Assembly (NCBI GenBank): GCA_030691835.1 | Contig: JAUYDO010000208.1 | Coordinates: 1-6,409, forward strand | Reading direction: 5' to 3' | DNA length: 6,409 nt | Source of the DNA: Dehalococcoidia bacterium | GTDB lineage: Bacteria > Chloroflexota > Dehalococcoidia > Dehalococcoidales > UBA3254 | Shown here: piece by piece, positions 5,599-6,409 of the stretch | How positions within the stretch are numbered: position 1 is the first letter of the stretch | How the letters are laid out: every line of letters starts with the position of its first letter | Position numbers and translations under genes: made by a program | The notes under the pieces: generated by a model | Databases searched by the model: none | What the model was told of the DNA's origin: nothing | What the model saw: the letters and a program-made list of their open reading frames with translations, nothing else

Positions 5599-6409
5599 AT
5601 GCAAACGCTTCAAGGTAGATTGGAAGAAATAAAGGGCAGGATATCTGCCGCACTGGAGCATCTTTGACATCCAGGCAAGAGAAAAGGAAGTATCCGAACT
5701 AGAGAAGCAGTCGGCACAGCCTGATTTCTGGGCAGACCATACAAAGGCTCAGAACGTGATGCGGCGACTGGCTGAGAGCAAGAAGCTGGTGGATAGGTGG
5801 CGGACCATGGAGAAGAGGGTGGCTGACATTGCGGAACTGCTCTCACTTGCCACGCAGGAGGGGGACACAAAACTGGCGTCCGAGCTTCAAACCGAGGTAA
5901 ATGAGGTCGCCGTTCAGCTCGATGAAATAGAGCTCGAGATGGCGTTCAGCGGGGAGTACGATGACAGGAACGCCATACTTGCAGTACACGCCGGCGCCGG
6001 CGGCACTGAGTCCCAGGACTGGGCTGATATGCTACTCAGGATGTACCTGCGCTGGGCGGAAAGGCGCGGCTATAAGGCTGAGATACTGGACAGGTCGCCG
6101 GGAGAGGAGGCTGGGACTAAGAGCGTCGTCGTTAGTATCAGCGGTGACCACGCCTTCGGATACCTGAAGTCGGAGCACGGGGTTCACCGTATGGTGCGGC
6201 TGTCTCCCTTTGATGCCGACCACGCGCGTCACACATCATTTGCACTGGTGGAGGTCATACCGGAAGCGGAAGGCGATGTGGATGTGAAGATTGCGCCTGA
6301 GGACCTGAAAGTGGAGGTCTTCCGGTCAAGCGGTCCGGGCGGACAGCATATGCAGAAAACGAGCAGTGCCGTGCGGCTGACACACATGACCACAGGATTG
6401 GTGGTTTCT
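5599..6409 (+). CDS. prfB: peptide chain release factor 2, with programmed +1 frameshift; 3' end outside the window
   Basis: Class I release factor that recognises UGA and UAA in the ribosomal A site and triggers peptide release. Translation runs 5599-5664, skips T5665, then continues 5666-6409, giving 270 residues of the usual 360-370. The first 22 codons (MQTLQGRLEEIKGRI...) end at an in-frame TGA; the +1 frame continues DIQAREKEVSELEKQ and PDFWAD, as in the RF2 helical domain 1. Then come AVHAGAGGTESQDWADML (129-146), the RF2-specific anticodon-like tripeptide SPF (202-204), and the peptidyl-transferase motif GPGGQ (245-249). SPF, rather than PxT, identifies RF2 against RF1. About 100 C-terminal residues are missing. 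A ribosome-binding site AGAGGA (5582-5587) lies 11 nt before the ATG. Expression is expected to be autoregulated: scarce RF2 gives slow termination at codon 23 and more frameshifting. A frameshift mutation is unlikely because the site itself has the known architecture. Confidence 0.96.
5655..5668 (+). promoter_or_regulatory. prfB programmed +1 frameshift element
   Basis: GGAG (5655-5658) acts as an internal Shine-Dalgarno-like stimulator. It is followed by a 3-nt spacer CAT, the slippery codon CTT (5662-5664), the stop TGA (5665-5667) and C5668. The E. coli site has the same order and spacing (SD-like purines, one codon, CUU UGA C). The tRNA on CUU slips to UUU, and reading resumes at GAC (5666). 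The stop falls at codon 23 here, against 26 in E. coli. Confidence 0.95.

Noticed and set aside
5665..5667. In-frame TGA in prfB read as a disabling mutation
   Set aside because: The surrounding GGAG-CAT-CTT-TGA-C matches the known programmed frameshift site, and the downstream +1 frame is intact to the window end.

Overview
The window is bacterial chromosomal DNA of moderate GC content with ordinary housekeeping genes, and no phage, CRISPR, tRNA or rRNA signal was found. The makeup is non-mevalonate isoprenoid synthesis with an FMN-type (type 2) IPP isomerase, a divergent PlsY-like membrane protein, endonuclease V, and a release factor 2 gene with the classic frameshift. It would suit a Chloroflexota (Dehalococcoidia-like) genome. 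That assignment is an impression from protein style, not something the window proves.

Left part (1-4204), all on the minus strand. Reading in the direction of transcription (right to left), the order is dxs (DXP synthase, first step of the MEP pathway), idi/fni (type 2 isopentenyl-diphosphate isomerase, balancing IPP and DMAPP at the end of the pathway), a 55-codon stub that is the N-terminus of a DegV/FakB fatty-acid-binding protein, and a PlsY-like acyltransferase-family membrane protein whose start overlaps the stub. Spacings are small (about 78 bp each between dxs and idi and between idi and the stub, and a 17-bp overlap at the last junction), so this is probably one operon. At the far left edge a near-consensus promoter, a Shine-Dalgarno site and an ATG mark a further leftward gene that leaves the window after 14 bases.

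Middle (4205-4712). A 508-bp divergent intergenic region separates dxs (leftward) from nfi (rightward). Its GC-rich half, 4284-4367, is packed with consecutive palindromes and looks like a small repeat element or structured leader. Its other half is AT-rich and ends in a good promoter placed so close to the nfi ATG that the transcript may be leaderless.

Right part (4713-6409), plus strand. nfi (endonuclease V, repair of deaminated bases) carries all recognisable catalytic residues and a basic C-terminal tail of about 60 residues. It is followed by prfB (peptide chain release factor 2), cut off by the window end. prfB contains an in-frame UGA at codon 23 inside a GGAG-CAT-CTT-TGA-C element, the autoregulatory +1 frameshift site.

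The most unusual points are the DegV stub overlapping a PlsY homologue that has lost most of its family's catalytic motifs, the palindrome cluster, and the dxs/idi junction, where a strong ribosome-binding site drives a 12-codon ORF rather than idi itself. I found no clear evidence of a wholly new system.
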